The notes under the pieces were generated by a model. It ran no database searches. It saw only the letters and a program-made list of their open reading frames with translations, and had not been told where the DNA came from. From positions 1 to 7,146 of the forward strand of contig JAODLU010000102.1 of NCBI GenBank assembly GCA_025464125.1: a stretch of DNA of 7,146 nt, written 5' to 3'. Shown piece by piece: positions 1-6,308 of the stretch; position 1 is the first letter of the stretch, and every line of letters begins with the position of its first letter. This DNA is from Microbacteriaceae bacterium. GTDB taxonomy: Bacteria > Actinomycetota > Actinomycetes > Actinomycetales > Microbacteriaceae. A program made the position numbers and the translations under genes.

Positions 1-1027
1 ATGCACCCTGGGTGGGGACCCACGCCTCGATGTCGAACTTGCGCGCGGCGCTCGAGCCGAGGTCGCCAGCAGCAACATCGATCACGCGGTAGCAGAGCTC
101 GCAGGCCTGCAGCATCTGCTCCTGGAAGCCGACGAGCCGCTCATGCTCAGCCTCCGCGTTCTCCGGCAGCACGTAGCTGAACATCTCGAGCTTGTTGAAC
201 TGGTGCACACGCAGGATGCCGCGGGTATCCTTGCCGCCGGAACCCGCCTCCCTGCGAAAACAGGTTGACCACCCGGCGTAGCGCAGGGGGCCGTCGCTGA
301 GGTCGAGTATCTCGTCGGAGTGGAAGCCGGCCAGCGCAACCTCGCTCGTGCCCGTGAGGTAGAGGTCGTCGGCCGGCAGGTAGTAGATCTCGTCGGAGTG
401 GGCGCCGAGGAACCCTGTGCCCGCCATGATCTCGGGCTTCACGAGAGCCGGGGTGATGAGCGGCTCGAAGTCTTCGGCGATGGCCTTGTCGAGCGCCATG
501 TTCATGAGAGCGATCTCGAGTCGCGCACCGATTCCGCGCAGGAAATAGAAACGGCTGCCTGACACCTTCGACCCGCGGGTGAGGTCGATCGCGCGCAGCA
601 TCTCGCCGAGCTCGACATGGTCGCGCGGCTCGAAGTCGAAGGCGGGCTTTTCGCCGAACTCGCGGAGCGTGACGAAGTTCTCTTCGCCGCCCGATGGCAC
701 ACCGGCGATGATGGGGTTCTGGATGCCGCGAATAGCTGTCGAAAACTCGACCTCTGCATCCGTCGCGGCCTGGGCCAGCTGCTTGACCCGCAGCGACAAC
801 TGCTGGGCCTGCTCGAGCAGTGCGGTCTTGTCGTCGCCCTTGGCCTGGGCGACCTCCTTGCCAAGGGTCTTCTGCGTCGCGCGCAGGCTCTCGGACTCCG
901 AAATGGCGCTGCGGCGAGTGATGTCTGCGGCCAGTGCGGTGTCAACGAGCTCGACCGATGCGCCCCTGGCCGCCTGCGAGACCCTGATCGCCTCGGGGTC
1001 GTCACGAAGCAGTTGGGGGTCGATCAC
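1..1027 (-). CDS. serS: Seryl-tRNA synthetase, C-terminus cut by window edge
   Basis: Cytoplasmic class II aminoacyl-tRNA synthetase that charges tRNA-Ser (and tRNA-Sec where present) with serine using ATP. Translating the minus strand from the GTG at 1027 gives 342 uninterrupted codons to the window edge, beginning [18 protein letters not shown], the usual SerRS start. Residues about 28-98 are the charged, heptad-like N-terminal coiled-coil arm that contacts tRNA. TGTSEV (225-230) is the serine-site loop, and FRREAG (257-262) followed by GGKDTRG (264-270) is motif 2. The last visible residues, [21 protein letters not shown], are typical of the family. SerRS is usually about 420-430 residues, so roughly 80, including motif 3, lie outside. 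The start is supported by the N-terminus and by a TANNNT hexamer 7 nt upstream; a farther in-frame GTG at 1066 is less likely. The gene diverges from the lipid kinase. Confidence 0.96.
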   Translation of the reverse strand, partial: MIDPQLLRDDPEAIRVSQAARGASVELVDTALAADITRRSAISESESLRATQKTLGKEVAQAKGDDKTALLEQAQQLSLRVKQLAQAATDAEVEFSTAIRGIQNPIIAGVPSGGEENFVTLREFGEKPAFDFEPRDHVELGEMLRAIDLTRGSKVSGSRFYFLRGIGARLEIALMNMALDKAIAEDFEPLITPALVKPEIMAGTGFLGAHSDEIYYLPADDLYLTGTSEVALAGFHSDEILDLSDGPLRYAGWSTCFRREAGSGGKDTRGILRVHQFNKLEMFSYVLPENAEAEHERLVGFQEQMLQACELCYRVIDVAAGDLGSSAARKFDIEAWVPTQGA

Positions 1028-1040
1028 GAGGTCCAGTCTA
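1028..1040 (-). promoter_or_regulatory. Candidate -10 element and leaderless start of serS
   Basis: On the minus strand TAGACT (1040 down to 1035) fits TANNNT. It is followed by 7 nt and then the serS GTG at 1027, so transcription would begin at or next to the start codon. No convincing Shine-Dalgarno sequence lies in between, and no good -35 is visible. The site is seen directly; leaderless transcription is inferred. Confidence 0.5.
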
Positions 1041-1053
1041 TTGAGCAATGCCG

Positions 1054-1066
1054 TAGCTTTGGTCAC
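1054..1066 (+). promoter_or_regulatory. Candidate -10 element and leaderless start of lipid kinase
   Basis: TAGCTT (1054-1059) fits TANNNT and ends 7 nt before the GTG at 1067, mirroring the serS promoter on the other strand. No Shine-Dalgarno sequence lies between the hexamer and the start, and the -35 region (about 1031-1036) is poor. The -10 hexamers of the two divergent promoters are only 13 bp apart, so RNA polymerase could probably occupy just one at a time. Confidence 0.45.
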
Positions 1067-2047
1067 GTGCCCCCCGCCACCGCACCCGCCGCGAAGCGTG
1101 CGGCAGTTGTCTACAACCCCATCAAGGTCGACCTCGCCAAGCTGCAGAAGGCAGTCTCCGCACTTGAAGAAGAGGCTGGCTGGAAGCCGACCGCATGGTT
1201 CGAGACCAGCACCGAAGATGGCGGGCAGCTCGTCACGAAGCAGGCAGTGGAGGGCGGGGCATCGGTCGTCATCGCCGCTGGTGGCGATGGCACGGTCAGG
1301 GCAGTTGCCGAGGCGCTGCGGGGCACCCGCGTGCCACTCGGGCTCGTGCCATCCGGAACCGGAAACCTGCTCGCGCGCAATCTCGGCCTCACCCTCACGA
1401 ACATTCCCGAGTCGGTGCGGGTGGCATTTCTCGGCACCGATCGCCGCATCGATCTCGGCATGGCAGAGATCGTGCGCGATGACGGCGACAGCGAGGAGCA
1501 CGCGTTTCTCGTAATGGCCGGGGTCGGCCTCGACGCGAAGATGATCGCGAACACCAACGCGAGACTGAAAAGGGCCGTCGGCTGGCTCGCATACGTCGAT
1601 GCGATCGGGCGATCCCTGCCAGAGCTCAAACCGGTCAAATTCACCTATCGGCTCAATGGACAGCCGGAACGCGAACTCAGCGCCCACACAGTCATCATCG
1701 GCAACTGCGGGCTGCTGCCGGGTGGCATCCTGCTCATTCCCGATGCGAAACCGGATGACGGCCTGCTCGACATCGTCGCCCTGCGACCCCGCGGCCCATT
1801 CGGGTGGCTGAAGGTCTGGAACAAGGTGGCGTGGGAGAACGGTGTGCTGCGCAAGAGTGCGATCGGCAGGTCCATCATCGACCTGCGCAAAGACGTGCGC
1901 GACGTCACATACGTGACGGGAACCGACCTGCACATGACGCTCGAGTCGCCCGAAGAGTTCCAGCTCGACGGTGACGAATTCGGCGAAGTGAAGTCAGTGC
2001 ACAGCTGGGTGGACCCTGGTGCACTGCTCGTGAAGGTGCCCGCGTAG
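1067..2047 (+). CDS. Diacylglycerol/lipid kinase, YegS/LCB5 family
   Basis: A 326-residue ATP-dependent lipid kinase, probably making phosphatidic acid from diacylglycerol at the membrane face. The catalytic domain starts with VVYNPIKVD (14-22), has the signature GGDGT at 72-76 that binds nucleotide, and [11 protein letters not shown] at 95-105. The C-terminal beta-rich lobe has the family's PDA..DDG.LD stretch (DDG at 230-232). There is no transmembrane segment, as expected for this soluble, membrane-associated family. The GTG at 1067 is chosen because it sits just before the conserved N-terminus and 7 nt after a TANNNT hexamer. The frame stays open upstream to 617, but that stretch is antisense to serS. 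The gene ends 9 bp from the convergent pheA stop. The substrate could be another lipid, such as a sphingoid base or glycolipid, so only the family is certain. Confidence 0.9.
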   Translation: MPPATAPAAKRAAVVYNPIKVDLAKLQKAVSALEEEAGWKPTAWFETSTEDGGQLVTKQAVEGGASVVIAAGGDGTVRAVAEALRGTRVPLGLVPSGTGNLLARNLGLTLTNIPESVRVAFLGTDRRIDLGMAEIVRDDGDSEEHAFLVMAGVGLDAKMIANTNARLKRAVGWLAYVDAIGRSLPELKPVKFTYRLNGQPERELSAHTVIIGNCGLLPGGILLIPDAKPDDGLLDIVALRPRGPFGWLKVWNKVAWENGVLRKSAIGRSIIDLRKDVRDVTYVTGTDLHMTLESPEEFQLDGDEFGEVKSVHSWVDPGALLVKVPA

Positions 2048-2060
2048 CCCCGCGAGCTAC
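2044..2060. other. Small hairpin joining two convergent stop codons
   Basis: GTAGC (2044-2048) and GCTAC (2056-2060) form a 5-bp inverted repeat with a 7-nt loop. The TAG stop of the lipid kinase is in one arm and the TAG stop of pheA, on the other strand, is in the other. It lies in the 9-bp gap where a bidirectional terminator would be expected, but it is short and has no T-tract on either side, so it is at best a weak terminator. Confidence 0.25.
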
Positions 2061-3001
2061 TGCGGTTCGCCCGCGATCAGGCCGCGCAGCCAGTCGCGTG
2101 CCTCGATGAACACCTCGTCGCCGTAGCGCTGTGTCACCTCGATGTGCTGCTTGTCTGCGCGAGGGTATGACCCGAGAAAGATGACGTTCGGGCTGAACCG
2201 TTTGAGCCCGAGCAGGGCGTCAGCCACGCGCTCGTCGAGGATGTGCCCGTCCAGGTCGATCACGAAGCGGTAGCGGCCGAGGGAGTCCCCGATGGGGCGC
2301 GATTCGAGCAGGCTCATGTTGATGCCGCGAGTTGCGAACTGCTCGAGCATTTCGAGGAGGGCGCCGGCACGGTCATCCGGAAGCTCGGCGATGATGCTCG
2401 TCTTGTCTGCACCAGTGGCTGGCGGCACGGCCGCAGACCGACTGACCAGCACGAACCTGGTGACCGCATTCGGATTGTCGCCGATGTTCTCGCCAAGCAC
2501 CACCAGGTCGTAGAGCTTCTCAATGCCGGGTGGGGCTATGGCGGCATCAGCCGGACTGTCGTCAAGCAGTGACGCCGCAGCTGCCACATTCGAGGTGGCT
2601 GGCAGGTGACCATGGGTCGGCAGGGTGGCATCCATCCATCGGCGCGACTGCGCATACGCCACGGGATGCGCGTTCACCACCTTCACGTCGGCGAGCGCCG
2701 TGCCCGGCCGCGCCACCAGCACGAAGTTGACCGGAACGAGGTATTCGCCGACTATGCGCAGGCCAGGGATGGTGGCCAAAGCGTCCTGCGTGGCAGAGAC
2801 GCCCCCGTCCACCGAGTTCTCGATCGCAATCATCGCGGCCACACTGCGACCGCTCACCACATCGTCGAGCGCCTCGCCAACGTTGTTGACCGAGTTCCAC
2901 GTCTTGCCTGCAGCCTGCGGAACCTGCGCGAGAGCTGCCTCTGTGAAGGTGCCGGCCGGCCCGAGGTAGCTGTACGTCTCGGCGCTGGACAGGTCTGGCA
3001 T
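2057..3001 (-). CDS. pheA: Prephenate dehydratase
   Basis: Monofunctional prephenate dehydratase (314 residues) converting prephenate to phenylpyruvate, the committed step of phenylalanine synthesis, in the cytoplasm. Visible landmarks are YLGPAGTFTEAAL (12-24) opening the catalytic domain, ENSVDGGVSATQDAL (61-75), and the catalytic TRF at 181-183 within NAVTRFVLVSR. A C-terminal ACT domain (about 200-280) carries GALLEML and ESRP (233-236), the phenylalanine-binding segments, so feedback inhibition by phenylalanine is expected. There is no chorismate mutase domain; in actinobacteria that activity is usually separate. The ATG at 3001 has AGGA 8 nt upstream, overlapping the tetR stop, and also a TANNNT hexamer 7 nt upstream. 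Only 10 bp separate it from tetR, suggesting one transcription unit. Confidence 0.96.
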   Translation of the reverse strand: MPDLSSAETYSYLGPAGTFTEAALAQVPQAAGKTWNSVNNVGEALDDVVSGRSVAAMIAIENSVDGGVSATQDALATIPGLRIVGEYLVPVNFVLVARPGTALADVKVVNAHPVAYAQSRRWMDATLPTHGHLPATSNVAAAASLLDDSPADAAIAPPGIEKLYDLVVLGENIGDNPNAVTRFVLVSRSAAVPPATGADKTSIIAELPDDRAGALLEMLEQFATRGINMSLLESRPIGDSLGRYRFVIDLDGHILDERVADALLGLKRFSPNVIFLGSYPRADKQHIEVTQRYGDEVFIEARDWLRGLIAGEPQ

Positions 3002-3014
3002 GAGTGGAATCCTA
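3002..3014 (-). promoter_or_regulatory. pheA start region: ribosome site overlapping a TANNNT hexamer and the tetR stop
   Basis: On the minus strand TAGGAT (3014 down to 3009) can be read three ways. Its first three bases are the tetR stop codon. AGGA (3013-3010) is a Shine-Dalgarno core 8 nt before the pheA ATG. The whole hexamer fits TANNNT ending 7 nt before the ATG, the leaderless layout seen at neighbouring genes. Sequence alone cannot tell translational coupling from an internal leaderless promoter; both could operate. Confidence 0.45.
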
Positions 3015-3704
3015 TCGGGCAGGCGCCAGCGACAGCCGGTCGAGCCAGAGCCGCATCATGGCCAGCTCTGCCGGCTCAAGCGTGTGCCCCGGGTCGGCTG
3101 CGAGTGCCGCGCTAAGGGTGACCGCCGGCGGGTTGCCGCGGTCAGCTGCCACGTCGACGGTGACCGTTGCGATCATGGCCTCGCGCAAGCGCGCGGAAAG
3201 CTCATCGGCCGCCGCGTCAGGCTTGCGGATCAGTTGCAGCACGAGGCCCACGTTGGCCGACATGAACATGCGCATCGCGAGCTGCGGGGGCATACGCAGC
3301 CGCCCCGCCCTCGCAATCGCCTCGAGTTTTTCCTGCAGCAGCGCCTCGGCCTCTGCGGCCGCTGGCGGCTGCACGCCCTGGCGAACCTGGCCGAACATCA
3401 GTACGTAGAAGGAGGGATTGGCGACCCCCCAGGCGATGTGGTCATCCCAGCCACGTCGCACGTCTTCGATCGGGTCCCCGCTCGGCTTGAGTGACCGCTT
3501 GCGGTCGAGGTAGGCAGAGAAGCCGTGACTGACCACGGCATCGAGGAGTCCGGCTCGGTCACCGAAGTGGTGATAGAGGGTCGGCGGTGTAACCGCCGCG
3601 TCATCGCAGATCGCGCGAGTGGAGACATCCGGCCCTCGTTCGGTGAGCAGCCGAGCAGCCGACTCGAGCAGCCGCTCCCGTGCTGGGTTGACGTTTTGTA
3701 TCAC
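3012..3704 (-). CDS. TetR-family transcriptional regulator
   Basis: A 230-residue regulator with an N-terminal helix-turn-helix and a ligand-binding C-terminal domain. Residues about 8-57 form the DNA-binding domain; the recognition region is STRAICDDAAVTPPTLYHHF (28-47), with the family's TLYHHFGDR signature. The C-terminal half is mostly helical and hydrophobic and holds the unidentified ligand pocket. The GTG at 3704 is preferred. It starts shortly before the first TetR helix and lies 6 nt after a TACTAT hexamer. An upstream TTG at 3764 in the same frame would put 20 unlike residues across the divergent promoter and into the SDR gene. It diverges from the SDR, which TetR proteins commonly repress together with themselves, and it is followed after 10 bp by pheA. 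The ligand cannot be named. Confidence 0.9.
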   Translation of the reverse strand: MIQNVNPARERLLESAARLLTERGPDVSTRAICDDAAVTPPTLYHHFGDRAGLLDAVVSHGFSAYLDRKRSLKPSGDPIEDVRRGWDDHIAWGVANPSFYVLMFGQVRQGVQPPAAAEAEALLQEKLEAIARAGRLRMPPQLAMRMFMSANVGLVLQLIRKPDAAADELSARLREAMIATVTVDVAADRGNPPAVTLSAALAADPGHTLEPAELAMMRLWLDRLSLAPAR

Positions 3705-3729
3705 ATCGCTATAGTACTTGATATACCAA
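3695..3729. promoter_or_regulatory. Candidate TetR operator (degenerate inverted repeat)
   Basis: The left half at 3695-3706 (TTTGTATCACAT) and the reverse complement of 3718-3729 (TTGGTATATCAA) agree at 8 of 12 positions. Both contain GTAT followed 3 nt later by CA. The centre is near 3712, between the SDR -35 and its start and over both -10 elements, where a repressor would block both genes. The 11-bp gap between halves is wide and the match imperfect, so this is a suggestion from position plus weak symmetry. Confidence 0.3.
3705..3716 (-). promoter_or_regulatory. Candidate -10 element and leaderless start of tetR
   Basis: On the minus strand TACTAT (3716 down to 3711) fits TANNNT and ends 6 nt before the tetR GTG at 3704, consistent with leaderless mRNA. 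It overlaps the SDR -10 (3710-3715) on the opposite strand almost completely. No good -35 is seen, and no Shine-Dalgarno sequence precedes the GTG. Confidence 0.45.
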
Positions 3730-3742
3730 CGATAGGAAGCAC

Positions 3743-4486
3743 GTGCAGAACACAGGCACCACAACCAGGATCGCCATCGTCACCGGGGGCTCGCGCGGCA
3801 TCGGCAGGGCATCCGCCGACCGCCTCGCAGCAGACGGGCTCGCCGTCGTGGTCGGCTACGCCGGTAACGCGGCAGCGGCCACCGACGTCGTTGATGGCAT
3901 CGTTGCTCGCGGCGGGCACGCTATAGCAGTGAAGGCGGATGTCGCAGACGAGCACGAAGTCGAAGCCATGTTCCAGGCGGCGACTGACAGCTTCGGAGGC
4001 GTCGACGTGGTAGTCAACGCTGCGGGCAGCATGACCCTCGGGCCTCTCGCCGATTTCTCGCTGGACGAATTCGATGCGATGGTGCGCACCAATTTGCGGG
4101 GCACGTTCGTCGTCGACCAGTTCGCCGCGCGCCAGGTGCGCCGGGGTGGCGCGATCATCAACTTCTCCACCTCGGTGATGCGAACATCGCTGCCCAGGTA
4201 CTCCGCTTACGTCGCCACCAAGGGCGCAGTCGAAGCGATCGGCCTGGTGCTCGCCAGGGAACTCGACGGCAGGGACGTTACCGTCAACGCCATCGCGCCG
4301 GGACCGACGGCCACCGACATGTTCCTCACCGGCAAGGACGATGCCCTGATCCAGCGCCTCGCCGACACCAACCCGCTGCATCGGCTCGCCACCCCAGAGG
4401 ATATCGCCGGCGTCGTCTCATTCCTTGCTGGCCCTGGCCGCTGGATCAACGGCCAGGTGCTCTACGCCAACGGGGGAATGGCCTGA
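3743..4486 (+). CDS. Short-chain dehydrogenase/reductase, FabG-like
   Basis: A 247-residue classical SDR oxidoreductase, cytoplasmic and probably NADP(H)-dependent. The Rossmann fold opens with TGGSRGIG (14-21), whose arginine favours NADPH. Next come the acidic adenine-contact pair DV (66-67), NAAG (92-95), the structural N117, and the active-site set S144 (S142 is the alternative), Y156 and K160 within YSAYVATKG. PGPTATDM and the C-terminal GQVLYANGG are also typical. It resembles 3-oxoacyl-ACP reductases, but many SDRs with other substrates look alike. An isolated copy beside a TetR gene, with no other fatty-acid synthesis genes, argues for a specialised reductase or a detoxifying role. 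It starts at GTG with AGGAAG upstream and has its own strong promoter. It is probably controlled by the divergent TetR protein. The substrate is unknown. Confidence 0.92.
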   Translation: MQNTGTTTRIAIVTGGSRGIGRASADRLAADGLAVVVGYAGNAAAATDVVDGIVARGGHAIAVKADVADEHEVEAMFQAATDSFGGVDVVVNAAGSMTLGPLADFSLDEFDAMVRTNLRGTFVVDQFAARQVRRGGAIINFSTSVMRTSLPRYSAYVATKGAVEAIGLVLARELDGRDVTVNAIAPGPTATDMFLTGKDDALIQRLADTNPLHRLATPEDIAGVVSFLAGPGRWINGQVLYANGGMA

Positions 4487-4509
4487 TTTCGCAAGGGATC
4501 ACCTGCGCG

Positions 4510-4522
4510 TACCGTTAGGCCC
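4510..4522 (+). promoter_or_regulatory. Candidate -10 element and leaderless start of pgm
   Basis: TACCGT (4510-4515) fits TANNNT and ends exactly 7 nt before the pgm ATG at 4523. There is no good Shine-Dalgarno sequence; the only purine run, AGG at 4517-4519, is too close to the start. A -35 at 4487-4492 would be poor. It lies in the 36-bp gap after the SDR, so pgm may have its own leaderless transcript besides any read-through. Confidence 0.4.
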
Positions 4523-6139
4523 ATGACTCGCGCAGGGCTGCCGGCCCAGGAATCCGACCTCGTCGACCTCGAAGCACTGCACAGGGCGTATTACGACCGG
4601 GTTCCGGATGTCTCGATCCCCGAGCAAATGGTCATCTTCGGCACATCCGGCCATCGTGGCTCATCCCTCGACAGCGCATTCAACGAGACGCACATCGCCG
4701 CCATCACGCAGGCCATCGTCGAGTACCGTGCTGGCCAGGGAATCACCGGGCCGCTGTTCATCGGCAGCGACACCCACGCGCTCAGTGCCCCGGCGCAGAC
4801 GACGGCGCTTGAGGTGCTCGTTGGCAACGGCATCGACGTGCTAGTGGACGAGTTCGACGACTACGTGCCCACCCCGGCGCTCAGCCACGCGATCATCGCC
4901 TACAACCGTGAGGGCCATGCTGACCAGGCCGACGGCATCGTCGTCACGCCCAGCCACAACCCCCCACGCGACGGTGGTTTCAAGTACAACCCGCCGCACG
5001 GCGGACCCGCCGACAGCGACGCCACCGGCTGGATCGCACAGCGCGCGAACGAGATCATCGCGGCCGGCAGCCACGAGGTGAAGCGTGCGGAACCCGCCGG
5101 CGTCGGCACCTACGACTACCGCCGCCACTATGTCGACGACCTCGAAAACATCATCGACGTGGAGGCCATCAGGAAGGCCGGGGTGCGCATCGGCGCAGAC
5201 CCGCTCGGCGGGGCGAGCGTGCACTACTGGGCGCTCATCGGCGAGCGCTACGGCCTCGATCTCACTGTGGTGAACCCCGAGGTGGATCCCCAGTGGGCGT
5301 TCATGACCCTCGACTGGGACGGCAAGATCCGCATGGACCCGTCGTCGGCATCCGTCATGGCGTCTGTCGTCAGGCACAAAGACGAGTTCGACGTGGTGAC
5401 CGGCAACGACGCTGATGCTGACCGCCACGGAATAGTGACCCCGGATGGCGGACTCATGAACCCCAACCACTACCTGGCCGTCGCCATCCACTACCTCTAC
5501 GGCCACCGACCTGGCTGGTTCGCAGAAGCCGCCGTCGGCAAGACCCTCGTCTCCAGCACCATGATCGACAGGGTCACCGAAGCTCTCGACCGTCAACTCT
5601 GGGAGGTGCCTGTCGGCTTCAAATGGTTCGTGCCGGGGCTCGTCGACGGCTCGGTCGCATTCGGCGGGGAAGAGTCAGCTGGCGCGAGCTTTTTGCGAAA
5701 AGACGGCACGGCGTGGACCACCGACAAGGACGGAATCCTGCTCGCGCTGCTTGCCAGCGAGATCATCGCGGTGACCGGCAAATCCCCGAGCGCCCTGTAC
5801 ACGGAACTCACGGATAAGTACGGCTCGCCGGTGTACGAGCGAGTGGATGCCGTGGCAACGAAGGCGCAGAAAGCCTCGCTGGCGAAGCTCGACGGGTCGG
5901 CGATCGACGCAACGCACCTAGCGGGCGAAGAGATCATCGCGAAGCTCAGCGAGGCGCCGGGCAACGGTGCGGCGGTCGGCGGCGTGAAGGTCGTGACGAA
6001 GAACGCGTGGTTCGCGGCCAGGCCGAGCGGCACCGAAGATGTCTACAAGATCTACGCGGAATCCTTCCTCGGCCCAGAACACCTGAAGCAGGTGCAGGCA
6101 GAGGCGAAAGAGATCGTGGACCGGGCGATCGCCGGCTGA
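4523..6139 (+). CDS. pgm: Phosphoglucomutase (alpha-D-glucose phosphate-specific)
   Basis: A 538-residue cytoplasmic enzyme interconverting glucose-1-phosphate and glucose-6-phosphate, linking glycogen/trehalose and cell-wall sugar-nucleotide pools to glycolysis. It matches the long E. coli Pgm type (about 546 residues). TSGHRG (41-46) is near the N-terminus. The phosphoserine loop is TPSHNPP (142-148) with S144 as the phosphorylated residue. The metal-binding loop is DADADRH, with D296, D298 and D300. The sugar-recognition loop is GGEESAG (381-387), and the phosphate-binding loop is RPSGTED (500-506). All four canonical domains and catalytic residues are present, so it should be active. It follows the SDR by 36 bp on the same strand and may be partly co-transcribed. 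The ATG is supported by the N-terminus and the upstream TANNNT hexamer. Confidence 0.97.
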   Translation: MTRAGLPAQESDLVDLEALHRAYYDRVPDVSIPEQMVIFGTSGHRGSSLDSAFNETHIAAITQAIVEYRAGQGITGPLFIGSDTHALSAPAQTTALEVLVGNGIDVLVDEFDDYVPTPALSHAIIAYNREGHADQADGIVVTPSHNPPRDGGFKYNPPHGGPADSDATGWIAQRANEIIAAGSHEVKRAEPAGVGTYDYRRHYVDDLENIIDVEAIRKAGVRIGADPLGGASVHYWALIGERYGLDLTVVNPEVDPQWAFMTLDWDGKIRMDPSSASVMASVVRHKDEFDVVTGNDADADRHGIVTPDGGLMNPNHYLAVAIHYLYGHRPGWFAEAAVGKTLVSSTMIDRVTEALDRQLWEVPVGFKWFVPGLVDGSVAFGGEESAGASFLRKDGTAWTTDKDGILLALLASEIIAVTGKSPSALYTELTDKYGSPVYERVDAVATKAQKASLAKLDGSAIDATHLAGEEIIAKLSEAPGNGAAVGGVKVVTKNAWFAARPSGTEDVYKIYAESFLGPEHLKQVQAEAKEIVDRAIAG

Positions 6140-6230
6140 GTAGCGGCGGGCTTGGGTTCGCGGGCCGGGTTCGCACTCGCGCGCAGCCCAGCCAGCCGCC
6201 CGCGGCACCGCCCGAGGGCGTCTATGTTCA

Positions 6231-6305
6231 CGGATCAGGAGGTCGGGACGACACGCCGTCGAAACTCAGCCCGACAGCGGCGCGGCGCGCGGATCTCCTG
6301 ATCCG
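6231..6305. repeat. Long-range 11-bp perfect inverted repeat with nested stem
   Basis: CGGATCAGGAG (6231-6241) is the exact reverse complement of CTCCTGATCCG (6295-6305), with 53 bases between. Directly inside the left arm, GTCGGG (6242-6247) pairs with CCCGAC (6270-6275), extending the helix into a nested stem. The right arm is shared with the local hairpin at 6287-6308, so the two folds exclude each other. It could be a terminator with an alternative fold, a small structured RNA, or a REP-like element. Confidence 0.55.
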
Positions 6306-6308
6306 CGC
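6287..6308. terminator. Strong GC-rich hairpin, probable terminator
   Basis: GCGCGGATC (6287-6295), loop TCCT (6296-6299) and GATCCGCGC (6300-6308) form a perfect 9-bp stem with a 4-nt loop. It sits about 150 bp after pgm and 70 bp after the vanY-like gene on the other strand, where a shared terminator is expected. There is no T-run on either side. High-GC actinobacterial terminators often lack one, so the hairpin is plausible but unproven as a terminator. Confidence 0.5.

Larger units (their letters stand above)
3688..3739 (+). promoter_or_regulatory. Promoter and Shine-Dalgarno site of the SDR gene
   Basis: TTGACG (3688-3693) is one base from the -35 consensus. It is followed by a 16-bp spacer and TATAGT (3710-3715) as the -10. 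Transcription should start near 3722, giving a leader of about 20 nt with AGGAAG (3734-3739) just before the GTG at 3743. It is the best sigma-70-like promoter in the window. Its -35 lies inside the first codons of tetR, so polymerase or repressor bound here would also obstruct tetR. Confidence 0.6.

Noticed and set aside
82..1005. Possible frameshift in serS, because the open frames on other strands and frames are long here
   Set aside because: Translating every codon from 1027 to 2 gave one continuous SerRS sequence with no stop or frame change. The other open frames are shadows of GC-rich coding DNA.
617..1066. Upstream in-frame extension of the lipid kinase to an ATG at 617
   Set aside because: This stretch is antisense to the intact serS reading frame, gives no lipid-kinase-like residues, and would add about 150 residues to a family that normally starts near the VVYNP segment.
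3705..3764. tetR start at the TTG at 3764
   Set aside because: It would overlap the SDR coding region and its ribosome site and add 20 residues unlike any TetR N-terminus. The GTG at 3704 has a TANNNT hexamer at leaderless spacing.
4841..5596. A 251-residue open frame antisense to pgm
   Set aside because: It has no recognisable motifs, and its valine/aspartate/histidine-rich composition is what the complement of a GC-rich gene gives. pgm on the other strand is complete.
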